Shown here in pieces: positions 1 through 6,230 of a stretch of DNA of 6,230 nucleotides. The notes under the pieces are model-generated. The model searched no databases and was not told the origin of the DNA. It worked only from the letters and a program-made list of their open reading frames with translations. The first letter of the stretch is position 1. The number at the start of each line of letters is the position of its first letter. This DNA is from Eudoraea sp. (GTDB taxonomy: Bacteria > Bacteroidota > Bacteroidia > Flavobacteriales > Flavobacteriaceae), in the NCBI GenBank assembly GCA_013042925.1, contig JABDPH010000426.1, positions 1 to 6,230 on the forward strand. The letters are read 5' to 3'. Made by a program: the position numbers and the translations under genes.

Positions 1-1
1 C

Positions 2-679
2 CGTTATGGCCTGCGCATTGGTGTTGATTTAAGCAGACCAATAAGGGCCCTCTTAGATAGCGATTATTCCGGACTGGAATTTGTAGCAGACTATCGCATT
101 ACCAAAAAGATTTACTTAGCAGCTGAGTTTGGTAATGAGGAAAAAACGAGTTTTGAAGCTCTTGAAAATAAAGATGACCTGAATAGAGTTGAAATTTATA
201 ACTATACCACCTCCGGAAGTTATCTAAAACTTGGAATTGATTATAACACCTATGAGAATTGGTACGGAATGACTAATGCTATAAGTTTTGGTGCAAGATA
301 TGCAGGTAGTACTTTTAGCCAGACATTAAATAATTATACCATTTTCGATAGCAATAGGTATTGGAATCCTACTGATTTTGCCCCTGGGTCTGATGCTCCT
401 CAGGAATTCACGGGATTAAATGCTACCTGGTTAGAATTTGTTTTAGGAATAAAAGTTGAACTCTTTGCAAATTTATACCTTGGAGCAAGTGTCAGGCTGG
501 CTTATTTATTTACCAATACGGAAGCGGATACCTTCCCTAATCTATGGATCCCTGGTTTCAATAAGGTAAATGATAACAGTAAATTTGGAGTGGGTTATAA
601 TTATTCTCTTTCTTACTTCATTCCCTTATATAGAAAAAAAGCAAAGAAAAAGAAGAACGAAACCCCTGTAGAAGAATAG
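2..679 (+). CDS. DUF6048-like outer-membrane beta-barrel protein, 5' end missing
   Basis: An open frame enters from the left edge and runs to TAG at 677-679, giving 225 visible residues; the start and any signal peptide lie outside the window. The visible part opens with YGLRIGVDLSRPIRALLDSD and continues through alternating aromatic and polar strands such as KKIYLAAEFGNEEKT, YLKLGIDYNTYENWYG and AISFGARYAGSTF. It closes with FGVGYNYSLSYFIPLYRKK and a charged Lys-rich tail. Repeated amphipathic strands rich in Tyr, Gly and Phe are what an outer-membrane beta barrel shows. The pattern matches my recollection of the DUF6048 group of flavobacterial proteins, whose function is unknown. An ATG at 269 is internal: the frame is open and equally barrel-like before it, so it is not the true start. 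The next gene, on the other strand, is convergent 53 bases away. The barrel assignment is fairly safe; the DUF number is from memory of the family. Confidence 0.8.
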   Translation, partial: RYGLRIGVDLSRPIRALLDSDYSGLEFVADYRITKKIYLAAEFGNEEKTSFEALENKDDLNRVEIYNYTTSGSYLKLGIDYNTYENWYGMTNAISFGARYAGSTFSQTLNNYTIFDSNRYWNPTDFAPGSDAPQEFTGLNATWLEFVLGIKVELFANLYLGASVRLAYLFTNTEADTFPNLWIPGFNKVNDNSKFGVGYNYSLSYFIPLYRKKAKKKKNETPVEE

Positions 680-732
680 TTTAGAGATTCCTAGCAGTTT
701 AGTAGCTAAATATCCCAAATGGCAATGAATAT

Positions 733-1899
733 TTATTTTAGCTGATTTTTGTATTTAGCTTTTTTACTCCCCTTATACATTATATATTTTACAAGTCGAG
801 ATTCCAAATGACTATTAAATACTTTGATTTTTCGTGATGGACGCAGCCCGACAAATTTTAAAGCTTCAAGGTTAGACGTTATAAACCAGGCATCTGTTCC
901 AGGATAATTTCGCTTTAGCGTATCTCCAATATTCCCGTAAAATTCTTCCATTTCAATATTTAATCGCTCTCCATAAGGCGGATTAAATACAATGTGTAAG
1001 TGGTTTTCCACTAATTTTTCTGATTCAAAAAAGTTTTTCCTTTCAACATTAATGTATTCCGAGAGATTTGCATTCGCTACATTATCTATAGCTTTTTGCA
1101 CTGCAGAAGGTGCCTTATCATAACCAGTGATTTTATAGTGAAACTCCCTGGTTTTATTTAGACTGCTTTCTACTATTTTCTCGTAAAGTTCACTATCAAA
1201 ATCGTGCCATTTTTCAAATGCAAACTCCTTACGATTTATATTTGCGGGGATATTGCATGCTATCATTCCCGCTTCAATTAAAAACGTCCCGCTCCCGCAC
1301 ATTGGATCTAAAAAATGAGACTGCCCGTCCCATCCACTTAAAAGAAGAAGTCCTGCTGCTAAAACCTCGTTAATAGGAGCAATATTAGTTGCCGTTCTGT
1401 AGCCACGTTGATGCAAGGAACGACCAGAAGTATCAAGGGATACATTGCACCGGTTCATTTGAATATGGATGTTTATTCGCAAATCGGGAAACTTAACATC
1501 CACATTTGGTCGCTTACCAACCGTATTACGAAATTTATCTACAATGGCATCTTTTGTTTTTTGAGAGACATATAATGAATGTGTGAAATTTTCCGAATTA
1601 ACCGTTGCATCTATTGCAAATGTTGTTTCGGGGTTTAAGTATCTGGACCAATCCATTGAATATATCTTCTTATAAAGATCTATTTCATCTTTTACATAGA
1701 ATGAATGAATAGGCTTTAATATTTTTATTGCGGTGCGCAGGCATAAATTAGCTTTATACATAAAACCTGTATCACCTTCAAAAGATACCATCCTTACACC
1801 TTCGACAACATTTATAGCTCCGAGGTTCCGCAATTCCTTTGCAAGTATTTCCTCGAAACCAAACATGGTCTTGGCAACCATTTTAAAATTATAACCCAT
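733..1899 (-). CDS. rlmL: THUMP-domain class I SAM-dependent RNA methyltransferase, RlmL type
   Basis: By family, this enzyme transfers a methyl group from S-adenosylmethionine to N2 of a guanine in 23S rRNA (G2445 in E. coli numbering) in the cytoplasm. From the ATG at 1899 the protein has 388 residues. The N-terminus has the typical NFKMVAKTMFGFEEILAKEL opening. A THUMP RNA-binding region follows at roughly 40-150, with the conserved LHQRGYR at about 162-168. The Rossmann methyltransferase domain has SAM motif I, DPMCGSGTFLIEA, at about 198-210, and the catalytic motif IV NPPYGERL at about 306-313, the NPPY type of amino-methyltransferases. The length equals the RlmL half of the E. coli RlmKL fusion; no RlmK domain is attached, as is usual outside the gamma-proteobacteria. 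The frame also opens from a GTG at 1920, adding seven residues, but that codon overlaps a promoter -7 box, so 1899 is preferred. The family is near certain; the exact target base is inferred. Confidence 0.93.
   Translation of the reverse strand: MGYNFKMVAKTMFGFEEILAKELRNLGAINVVEGVRMVSFEGDTGFMYKANLCLRTAIKILKPIHSFYVKDEIDLYKKIYSMDWSRYLNPETTFAIDATVNSENFTHSLYVSQKTKDAIVDKFRNTVGKRPNVDVKFPDLRINIHIQMNRCNVSLDTSGRSLHQRGYRTATNIAPINEVLAAGLLLLSGWDGQSHFLDPMCGSGTFLIEAGMIACNIPANINRKEFAFEKWHDFDSELYEKIVESSLNKTREFHYKITGYDKAPSAVQKAIDNVANANLSEYINVERKNFFESEKLVENHLHIVFNPPYGERLNIEMEEFYGNIGDTLKRNYPGTDAWFITSNLEALKFVGLRPSRKIKVFNSHLESRLVKYIMYKGSKKAKYKNQLK
740..765 (+). terminator. Possible weak terminator for the beta-barrel gene
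   Basis: On the + strand AGCTGA (740-745) can pair with TTAGCT (755-760) as a six-pair stem with one G-T wobble and a nine-base loop, followed by a run of T to 765. It sits about 60 bases after the stop of the barrel gene and inside the last codons of the convergent methyltransferase gene. The stem is short and AT-rich, so it may be chance. Confidence 0.25.
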
Positions 1900-1919
1900 A
1901 GTACAGTTAAAGAATGCCA

Positions 1920-1949
1920 CAAAAATACACTAATTTTATCCACATCAAT
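1920..1949 (-). promoter_or_regulatory. Bacteroidota-type promoter for the RNA methyltransferase gene
   Basis: Reading the minus strand, TATTTTTG at 1927-1920 matches the Bacteroidota -7 consensus TAnnTTTG in full. An ATTG at 1949-1946, 18 bases upstream, fits the -33 TTTG element except for its first base. Transcription would begin about 5-8 bases after the box, leaving a very short leader before the ATG at 1899. No strong Shine-Dalgarno site is seen, which is common in this phylum. The match is by eye; an AT-rich sequence can produce such boxes by chance, but the position is right. Confidence 0.6.
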
Positions 1950-1981
1950 TTTTAGTATCCCTAATACCATATTAAACTAGC

Positions 1982-2653
1982 ATGACTTACATTTTACTAA
2001 TCATTGCTGTTCTTTTGAGTTTTGGTTTTGTAATCTTAACAAAACCCAAAAGGAAGGAAGGCCTTCGTTTATTACTGGCATTCAGCGGATCATTTTTATT
2101 AGCTCTTACACTCTTTGAACTTCTGCCTGCGGTTTATGAACAGACTGATCCAAAAATCATTGGTATCTTCATAATGCTGGGGATTCTCCTGCAAATTTTT
2201 CTAGAATTCTTTTCAAAAGGTGCAGAGCATGGTCATGTTCATCTTAATAGTGAAGAAAGAAATTTTCCATGGCTGGTTTTTATCAGTCTTTGTGTTCATT
2301 CATTCTTAGAAGGCATTCCTATTAACCAGAACAATGATATAATTTATGGCATTTTAGTACACAAGATACCTATAGCCCTTATATTAAGTATCTTTCTTGT
2401 AGGGTCAAAAATTAATATTTTTTATGGGACAATGTTTATGGTATTCTTTTCTATAATGACACCACTAGGAAGTTTTGCCGCCTCAAAGTTCGATTTTATT
2501 TCTAACTACAGTGCTCCTATTACGGCCTTGGTCATAGGTGTATTTCTCCATATTTCTACAGTCATCCTTTTTGAAAGCTCTGAAGGACATACATTCAACA
2601 TTAGAAAGTTAACAGCGATTGTACTTGGGACCGTAATAGCATATTTTCTTTAG
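1982..2653 (+). CDS. ZIP-family divalent metal transporter
   Basis: The 223-residue product is almost wholly hydrophobic, with about eight membrane segments (near 2-19, 29-50, 58-76, 94-112, 119-141, 146-166, 176-198 and 207-223), the number expected of ZIP permeases. These carry zinc, iron or similar ions into the cytoplasm. A short His-rich loop, EHGHVH (82-87), lies between segments 3 and 4, the usual place for the ZIP metal-binding loop. Segment 4 carries the signature HSFLEG (106-111), with metal-binding His106 and Glu110. Segment 5 carries HKIPI (127-131), where many ZIPs have a second acidic pair. Glu46 in segment 2 and His190 and Glu198 near segment 7 are further polar residues in or next to the membrane. 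The ATG at 1982 starts directly at the first helix. The gene is divergent from the methyltransferase, 82 bases apart, and ends tail to tail on the PAQR gene. The transported metal cannot be told from sequence. Confidence 0.9.
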   Translation: MTYILLIIAVLLSFGFVILTKPKRKEGLRLLLAFSGSFLLALTLFELLPAVYEQTDPKIIGIFIMLGILLQIFLEFFSKGAEHGHVHLNSEERNFPWLVFISLCVHSFLEGIPINQNNDIIYGILVHKIPIALILSIFLVGSKINIFYGTMFMVFFSIMTPLGSFAASKFDFISNYSAPITALVIGVFLHISTVILFESSEGHTFNIRKLTAIVLGTVIAYFL

Positions 2654-3276
2654 ATTACTGCCAAGGCAATATAAAACCAATGACTTATTGCGCCACCTAA
2701 TACCAGGAAATGCCAAATGAGGTGGTTGTGCGGCATACGCTTAAATGCATAGAAAAAAATACCTGAAGTATAAAAAAATCCTCCTAAGAGCAGTAAAAAG
2801 AGGCCCAATTTAGAAGTATTTAATAGTAAGCTTTGAAGATCAAAAACGATCAACCAACCCATAAAAAGATATAATATTAGTGACAATACCTCAAATTTTC
2901 CTGTAAAAAACAATTTTAGTATTGTACCTCCAAGGGCTATTCCCCAAACTGTGTAGAAGATTAACCATCCATTTCCTTCCTCCAAAGTTATTAAAGCTAC
3001 AGGCGTATAGGTTCCGGCTATCAAATAATAAATACATATGTGATCCAATACTCTGAGCTTCATCTTCACCGATTGGGTAGACACATAATGGTAAAGTGTT
3101 GAAGCCAAAAACAGAAGGACTATTGATATACTATAAATAACTAAGGAAACAGTTGAGTATTCCGTTTTGTGGGTGTCAAATTTTAAAAGCAAATAGAATC
3201 CAATTATACCCAGGAAAACCCCAATTGCATGGGATATGGCATTTAGTTTTTCTTCTTTATGATAATCTAAATCCAC
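2650..3276 (-). CDS. trhA: Hemolysin III / PAQR-family seven-helix membrane protein
   Basis: The 208-residue protein has about seven membrane helices and the PAQR signatures in order. EEKLNAISHAIG (8-19) stands at the N-terminus, the SxxxH motif STLYH (59-63) in helix 2, DHICIYYLIAGTYTP (78-92) in helix 3, and HLIWH (185-189) plus His199 in the last helix. In adiponectin receptors the equivalent three histidines, one in helix 2 and two in the HxxxH of helix 7, bind a zinc ion used for amide hydrolysis. Bacterial relatives, named hemolysin III or TrhA, have been linked to membrane-lipid and fluidity homeostasis; the hemolysin name is historical. The start is a GTG whose G is also the last base of the upstream TAG stop, so translation is probably coupled to the amidohydrolase. 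No in-frame ATG occurs before the conserved N-terminal motif. The family call is firm; the activity is inferred. Confidence 0.93.
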   Translation of the reverse strand: MDLDYHKEEKLNAISHAIGVFLGIIGFYLLLKFDTHKTEYSTVSLVIYSISIVLLFLASTLYHYVSTQSVKMKLRVLDHICIYYLIAGTYTPVALITLEEGNGWLIFYTVWGIALGGTILKLFFTGKFEVLSLILYLFMGWLIVFDLQSLLLNTSKLGLFLLLLGGFFYTSGIFFYAFKRMPHNHLIWHFLVLGGAISHWFYIALAVI

Positions 3277-3281
3277 TATTT
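3273..3281 (-). promoter_or_regulatory. UAGUG stop-start overlap coupling two genes
   Basis: The amidohydrolase stop TAG (3278-3276) shares its G with the GTG start of the PAQR gene (3276-3274). A ribosome ending on the first gene can restart on the second, and no separate ribosome-binding site is evident. The GTG is the only plausible start, since the conserved EEKLNAISH motif follows only seven codons later. Confidence 0.7.
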
Positions 3282-4634
3282 ATAGCGTTTGCCGCGCTTT
3301 ATAACCATATCAACATCCTGCAGTAAACTTATGTATCTCAAAATGTCGCCATTTACAGCAATGATGTCTGCATATTTGCCCGGGGTTATAGTCCCAACTT
3401 CATCTGCGACTCCCATCCATAAAGCTGGCCAGTAAGTTGCAGATCTTATTGCATACATAGGGTCTATTCCAAACTCATTTACCCAAACATCCAGCTCATT
3501 CCAGGTAGATTGACTATGAAATTTAGTTGGTATGCCACTATCAGTGCCAATCAGCAGGACAACACCTGCATCAAGTAATTGGTGAATTTTAGTCTTTAGA
3601 GTAGGTTTTCGCGAAGGGGTCAATTGATAATACGGTAACCTATCAGGATGAGCAATACTTCTCTTAATATCAGCAATAATGCTATCTGGTAATCCAAGAT
3701 GCCAGGAGTCATTATCCAATTTTTCAGGGTTATCACGGACGTACTCATAATTATAAAGCCCTTCAACTGTCGGGCACCAAAAAAGGGGTCCCATATTCAT
3801 TTGAGCAGTTCGCTCTTTAATCATTTCCATTACATCCTCCGGATATTTAGGTGCCGAAGACAAGCCTGTATGTTCAAAACAATCGACATTCACTTCCAGC
3901 CCCCTTCTAATTTCTTCCGGTCTGTGCCCGTGTGCTACAACTTTTAATTTGTTCTTATGGGCTTCGTCCACCACAGCTTTGAGCTCTTCCATGGTCATTT
4001 GGTCCTGATCAATAAGTTTGATTACATCTACCCCTGCTTTAGCTAACTTTCGTATTTTTTTTCTTCCATCCTCCGGGCTATCCACTCCCCATCTGAAATC
4101 TTCTGTCCCGGGATAAGGTTTATGCTGAATAAAAGGTCCTGAGACATAAAGCGTTGCCCCGGGGATTTCTCCGTTATTTATAGCATCTCTTACAGCTATG
4201 CTCTCTTCAAGAGGAGCTCCCAGATCTCTGGCACTGGTAACGCCTGCCATCAGTAATTGATGCGCAGAAGAGGGCATTATAACATCTTTAAATAGCGGAG
4301 GATATGTTTTATCCCAATATGCATAGTCGGCGTGGCCATTGATCATAGTATGTACATGCATATCCCATAAGCCGGGAAGTACGGTCATTCCTTCAGTGGA
4401 AATAATTTCTGCATTGGCTGGAATGTCGATGTTACCTACTGTTCCTACGTTCTTAATTTTTTGACCCTCAATAATGACAACACTGTTTTTAATTGGATCA
4501 GAACCGAAGCCATCAATAAGAGTACCGCCGATTAAGACTTTAACTTTTTCGTTTTGACCAAAGCCAATGCATACATTCAGCAGCAGTATAGAAATTATAA
4601 ATTTATATTTGATAAAAATATTTTTTATGAACAT
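3276..4634 (-). CDS. Exported metal-dependent amidohydrolase (imidazolonepropionase/prolidase-like)
   Basis: The 452-residue protein begins with a signal peptide: Lys-rich residues 1-11, a hydrophobic core ISILLLNVCIGF, and likely cleavage after GFG near 26. The Cys in LNVC does not make a good lipobox, so a soluble periplasmic product is more likely than a lipoprotein. The amidohydrolase-superfamily metal site is complete: HVH (93-95) after the GLWDMHVH strand, Lys206 in VDVIKL as the probable carboxylated bridging lysine, His235 in VVAHGH, His255 in FEHTG and Asp365 in LIGTDSG. The small beta domain that frames the barrel is seen at 30-85 and again in the C-terminal GKYADIIAVNGD segment. 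Relatives cleave amide or ring C-N bonds, some acting on Xaa-Pro dipeptides; the substrate here is unknown. It starts ten bases after the stop of the membrane-protein gene and is coupled to the PAQR gene. The family is certain, the substrate is not. Confidence 0.92.
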   Translation of the reverse strand: MFIKNIFIKYKFIISILLLNVCIGFGQNEKVKVLIGGTLIDGFGSDPIKNSVVIIEGQKIKNVGTVGNIDIPANAEIISTEGMTVLPGLWDMHVHTMINGHADYAYWDKTYPPLFKDVIMPSSAHQLLMAGVTSARDLGAPLEESIAVRDAINNGEIPGATLYVSGPFIQHKPYPGTEDFRWGVDSPEDGRKKIRKLAKAGVDVIKLIDQDQMTMEELKAVVDEAHKNKLKVVAHGHRPEEIRRGLEVNVDCFEHTGLSSAPKYPEDVMEMIKERTAQMNMGPLFWCPTVEGLYNYEYVRDNPEKLDNDSWHLGLPDSIIADIKRSIAHPDRLPYYQLTPSRKPTLKTKIHQLLDAGVVLLIGTDSGIPTKFHSQSTWNELDVWVNEFGIDPMYAIRSATYWPALWMGVADEVGTITPGKYADIIAVNGDILRYISLLQDVDMVIKRGKRYK

Positions 4635-4643
4635 TGTAATTGC

Positions 4644-5966
4644 CTATTTATTTTCTGGATAATACCAAAAAGGAATTTTAATTATTGTTCTCATATATAT
4701 ACTATCCTTATCATGGTCTTTTCTTTCCACTTTAAGTATGTGTTTTCCATCCCGAACTGATCTGATATCTACGAAGGTTTCAAAACCAAGTTGATTCTGG
4801 AAATTTTTGGTAACCACAAAATTTGGTTTGAACGGAATACTGTCCACACTAAGTATATACATATCTTCAACTTCATGCATGTACTCCTGTATTCGTTTTC
4901 CACGCTCGGCAAATGTTACCGTGCCTTCTGAAAACACGGCTGAATAAATACCTCTTTTGTCTTCTTCAGGTTCCAGTTCCTTGTTAAAAAAAAACACATC
5001 ATCTTCTATAGAACGGCCATATACCACAAAAACATTCAGGAATGATGTTTGAATTACTTTAGATGGAATACTTGCACGATCTGCCAAAGAATTATTAAGA
5101 CTAATTAGATCGTCATAATTTTTTGTGCTGGCAGCAAAAGAAGATGATTGCATATCCTTATCGAGATAGTTTGAAGTACTAAACCGGGTGGCGGCAAGGA
5201 TAGATATCAATACAATAAGAGGGATAAGGATTAAACTTAATCGTCTCCCAAATTTATTATCCAGGAAATTATATACCATGGGGCGGTAAAGGAATGAAAA
5301 GGTAAGATATTTAAATACCCAGTAAACCGGATAATAAAAGGAGGTGGTCCATTTCTTCTTTTTAAGCCATCCTTGTGTAATAAAATCAATAAATGTAAGA
5401 ATCCCACCAAGGAGAATAAAAACAATTACAGGTATAGCTATGCCATAACGAACCCAGTCTGGTGTTTCATCCTTAGCTATAAGAAGACCTAAAAGTGCAA
5501 GAATAAGTAGAATTGCCAACAATCCTATTAAATAAAATACCAGTAAAAATGTTATTGAAAAAATTACACTACAGTATTTTTCGAGTGTAGCAACGTAATT
5601 ATCAAAAGAACCAACCTTTTTTATCAGGTGTTTGGTAAATTTCGGGCTGTATTTTAGTATATCATATTCAATATCCGCAGATACATACCGAAGCCCTATG
5701 GCCCCTATCCATAATCCACGCAGAATTACATGAGCAATAAGATTTATTGTGATTATATACCATGATATTAATAAGCCCTGAGTTAGGAAGCCAAGATAAA
5801 TATTCCGCTCATTCTGGGCTTCAAGACCGGCTAGTTCAATAGGCTCGATAATCATAAAGAGTCCATAAATAGCAAAACCTGAAATAATTAGTTCTAATTG
5901 CCAGCTCTCTTGTTGAAGGATATCCAGCCATTCTTTAAATTTCTTGTCTTGAGGATTGTTATTCAT
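4644..5966 (-). CDS. Uncharacterised polytopic membrane protein with a C-terminal extracytoplasmic domain
   Basis: I do not recognise a named family. From the ATG at 5966 the product has 440 residues. A short hydrophilic N-terminus (NNNPQDKKFKEWLDILQQES) leads to about six membrane segments near 25-43, 57-83, 130-163, 172-197, 213-228 (weak) and 243-260. Between the second and third helices is a conserved-looking stretch with WIGAIGLRYVSADIEYDILK and a following Lys-rich segment, probably cytoplasmic. After the last helix comes a domain of about 180 residues without membrane segments. It ends in beta-strand-like sequence (KHILKVERKD, then IIKIPFWYYPENK) and is probably on the periplasmic side. 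The frame also opens from TTG at 6011, adding 15 residues, but the ATG is preferred because an AGGAG (5984-5980) lies ahead of it, 13 bases away, which is rather far. It is the first gene after the rRNA terminator and is followed within ten bases by the amidohydrolase, so the two are probably co-transcribed. Confidence 0.8.
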   Translation of the reverse strand: MNNNPQDKKFKEWLDILQQESWQLELIISGFAIYGLFMIIEPIELAGLEAQNERNIYLGFLTQGLLISWYIITINLIAHVILRGLWIGAIGLRYVSADIEYDILKYSPKFTKHLIKKVGSFDNYVATLEKYCSVIFSITFLLVFYLIGLLAILLILALLGLLIAKDETPDWVRYGIAIPVIVFILLGGILTFIDFITQGWLKKKKWTTSFYYPVYWVFKYLTFSFLYRPMVYNFLDNKFGRRLSLILIPLIVLISILAATRFSTSNYLDKDMQSSSFAASTKNYDDLISLNNSLADRASIPSKVIQTSFLNVFVVYGRSIEDDVFFFNKELEPEEDKRGIYSAVFSEGTVTFAERGKRIQEYMHEVEDMYILSVDSIPFKPNFVVTKNFQNQLGFETFVDIRSVRDGKHILKVERKDHDKDSIYMRTIIKIPFWYYPENK

Positions 5967-6104
5967 AGATATTATGGTTCTCCTGATAAATATAGATGAA
6001 AACAATTTCAAAAAAAAGCAGGGGGCCCAAATGATTTTTTGTTGTCAAATAGCAGAATTCTTATAATTTCAGGTCAATTCCCGCCTTTCTCTTCAGATAA
6101 ATGC

Positions 6105-6139
6105 AAAAAAAAGACCCCAAGAATAATCTTGAGGTCTTT
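6105..6139 (-). terminator. Intrinsic terminator of the rRNA operon
   Basis: On the minus strand a stem of 13 pairs, AAAGACCTCAAGA (6139-6127) with TCTTGGGGTCTTT (6122-6110), encloses the four-base loop TTAT and contains one T-G wobble. It runs into eight T residues (6112-6105). It lies directly after the 5S gene, where an rRNA operon is expected to end. The + strand side has no T run, so it works in one direction only. Confidence 0.93.
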
Positions 6140-6142
6140 AAA

Positions 6143-6230
6143 GAAGGCGGCGGCCTACTCTCCCACCAGTTACGGCAGTACCATCGGCGCAGACGGGCTT
6201 AACTTCCCTGTTCGGTATGGAAAGGGGTGG
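6143..6230 (-). rRNA. rrf: 5S ribosomal RNA, 3' portion, 5' end beyond the window
   Basis: The minus strand carries unmistakable 5S sequence: CCGAACAGGGAAGTTAAGCC, then CGCCGATGGTACTGCC and GGTGGGAGAGTAGG, closing with the helix-I strand GCCGCCGCCTT. About 88 of the roughly 110 bases are visible; the 5' strand of helix I lies outside. The exact 3' end is uncertain by a few bases, and the terminator stem follows almost at once. 5S is normally last in the rRNA operon, so 23S and 16S genes should lie to the right. Confidence 0.95.

Noticed and set aside
1908..1938. Possible promoter for the ZIP gene, TAATTTTA at 1931-1938
   Set aside because: It lacks the final G of TAnnTTTG and has no TTTG-like element at the right distance upstream; in AT-rich spacer it is not distinguishable from chance.
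2691..2724. CCACCT and AGGTGG inverted repeat shortly after the ZIP stop
   Set aside because: The loop is long and no T run follows; it lies in codons of the PAQR HxxxH region and is probably chance.
3699..3947. Open frame on the + strand opposite the amidohydrolase
   Set aside because: It lies wholly within the coding region of a well-supported gene on the other strand, and its translation shows no family motif.
4554..4760. Open frame on the + strand across the junction of the amidohydrolase and membrane-protein genes
   Set aside because: It overlaps the ends of two genuine minus-strand genes; its composition (rich in Phe, Tyr, Ile and Asn) is what AT-rich antisense sequence gives.
5237..5425. 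Second minus-strand frame inside the membrane-protein gene
   Set aside because: It is a frame-shifted shadow of the longer gene, with no start signal or recognisable domain.
5983..6008. Possible promoter for the three-gene unit, TATATTTA on the minus strand near 5995-5988 with TTTG about 14 bases upstream
   Set aside because: The last base of the box is wrong and the spacing is too short compared with the usual 17-20 bases. The unit must have a promoter or depend on read-through, but this site is not good enough to call.
6010..6031. GC-rich GGGGGCCC block next to a run of eight A (a T run on the minus strand), resembling a second terminator
   Set aside because: GGGCCC is a self-complementary block with no room for a loop, so no stable hairpin precedes the T run.

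Overview
The window looks like the chromosome of a member of the Bacteroidota, most likely a flavobacterium. This rests on its AT-rich composition, the protein families present, a TAnnTTTG-type promoter element and a general lack of strong Shine-Dalgarno sites. The species cannot be told from the sequence alone. It reads as mostly housekeeping or ordinary core chromosome. I found no transposase, integrase, CRISPR array, phage gene or toxin-antitoxin pair.

Layout from left to right. (1) Positions 2-679, + strand: the C-terminal part of an outer-membrane beta-barrel-like protein resembling the DUF6048 group, cut by the window edge. (2) Positions 733-1899, - strand: a THUMP-domain, SAM-dependent rRNA methyltransferase of the RlmL type, convergent with the first gene. 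A good Bacteroidota promoter lies just upstream of its preferred ATG. (3) Positions 1982-2653, + strand: a ZIP-family metal transporter, divergent from the methyltransferase. (4) Positions 2650-5966, - strand: three tightly packed genes transcribed right to left. They encode an unrecognised six-helix membrane protein with a large C-terminal domain outside the membrane, an exported metal-dependent amidohydrolase, and a hemolysin III/PAQR-family membrane protein. The last two are joined by a one-base UAGUG stop/start overlap. (5) Positions 6105-6230, - strand: the 3' part of a 5S rRNA gene and its strong intrinsic terminator. An rRNA operon therefore lies to the right of the window and ends here.

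The three-gene minus-strand unit begins shortly after the rRNA terminator and seems to be its own transcription unit. All three products are membrane-bound or exported, but the sequence does not reveal a shared pathway. The ZIP and PAQR genes overlap tail to tail by four bases with no visible terminator between them, so their transcripts probably overlap. The features most worth a second look are the uncharacterised membrane protein, the non-standard metal-site motif of the ZIP protein, and the methyltransferase start site. I saw nothing that convincingly amounts to a new defence or mobile system.
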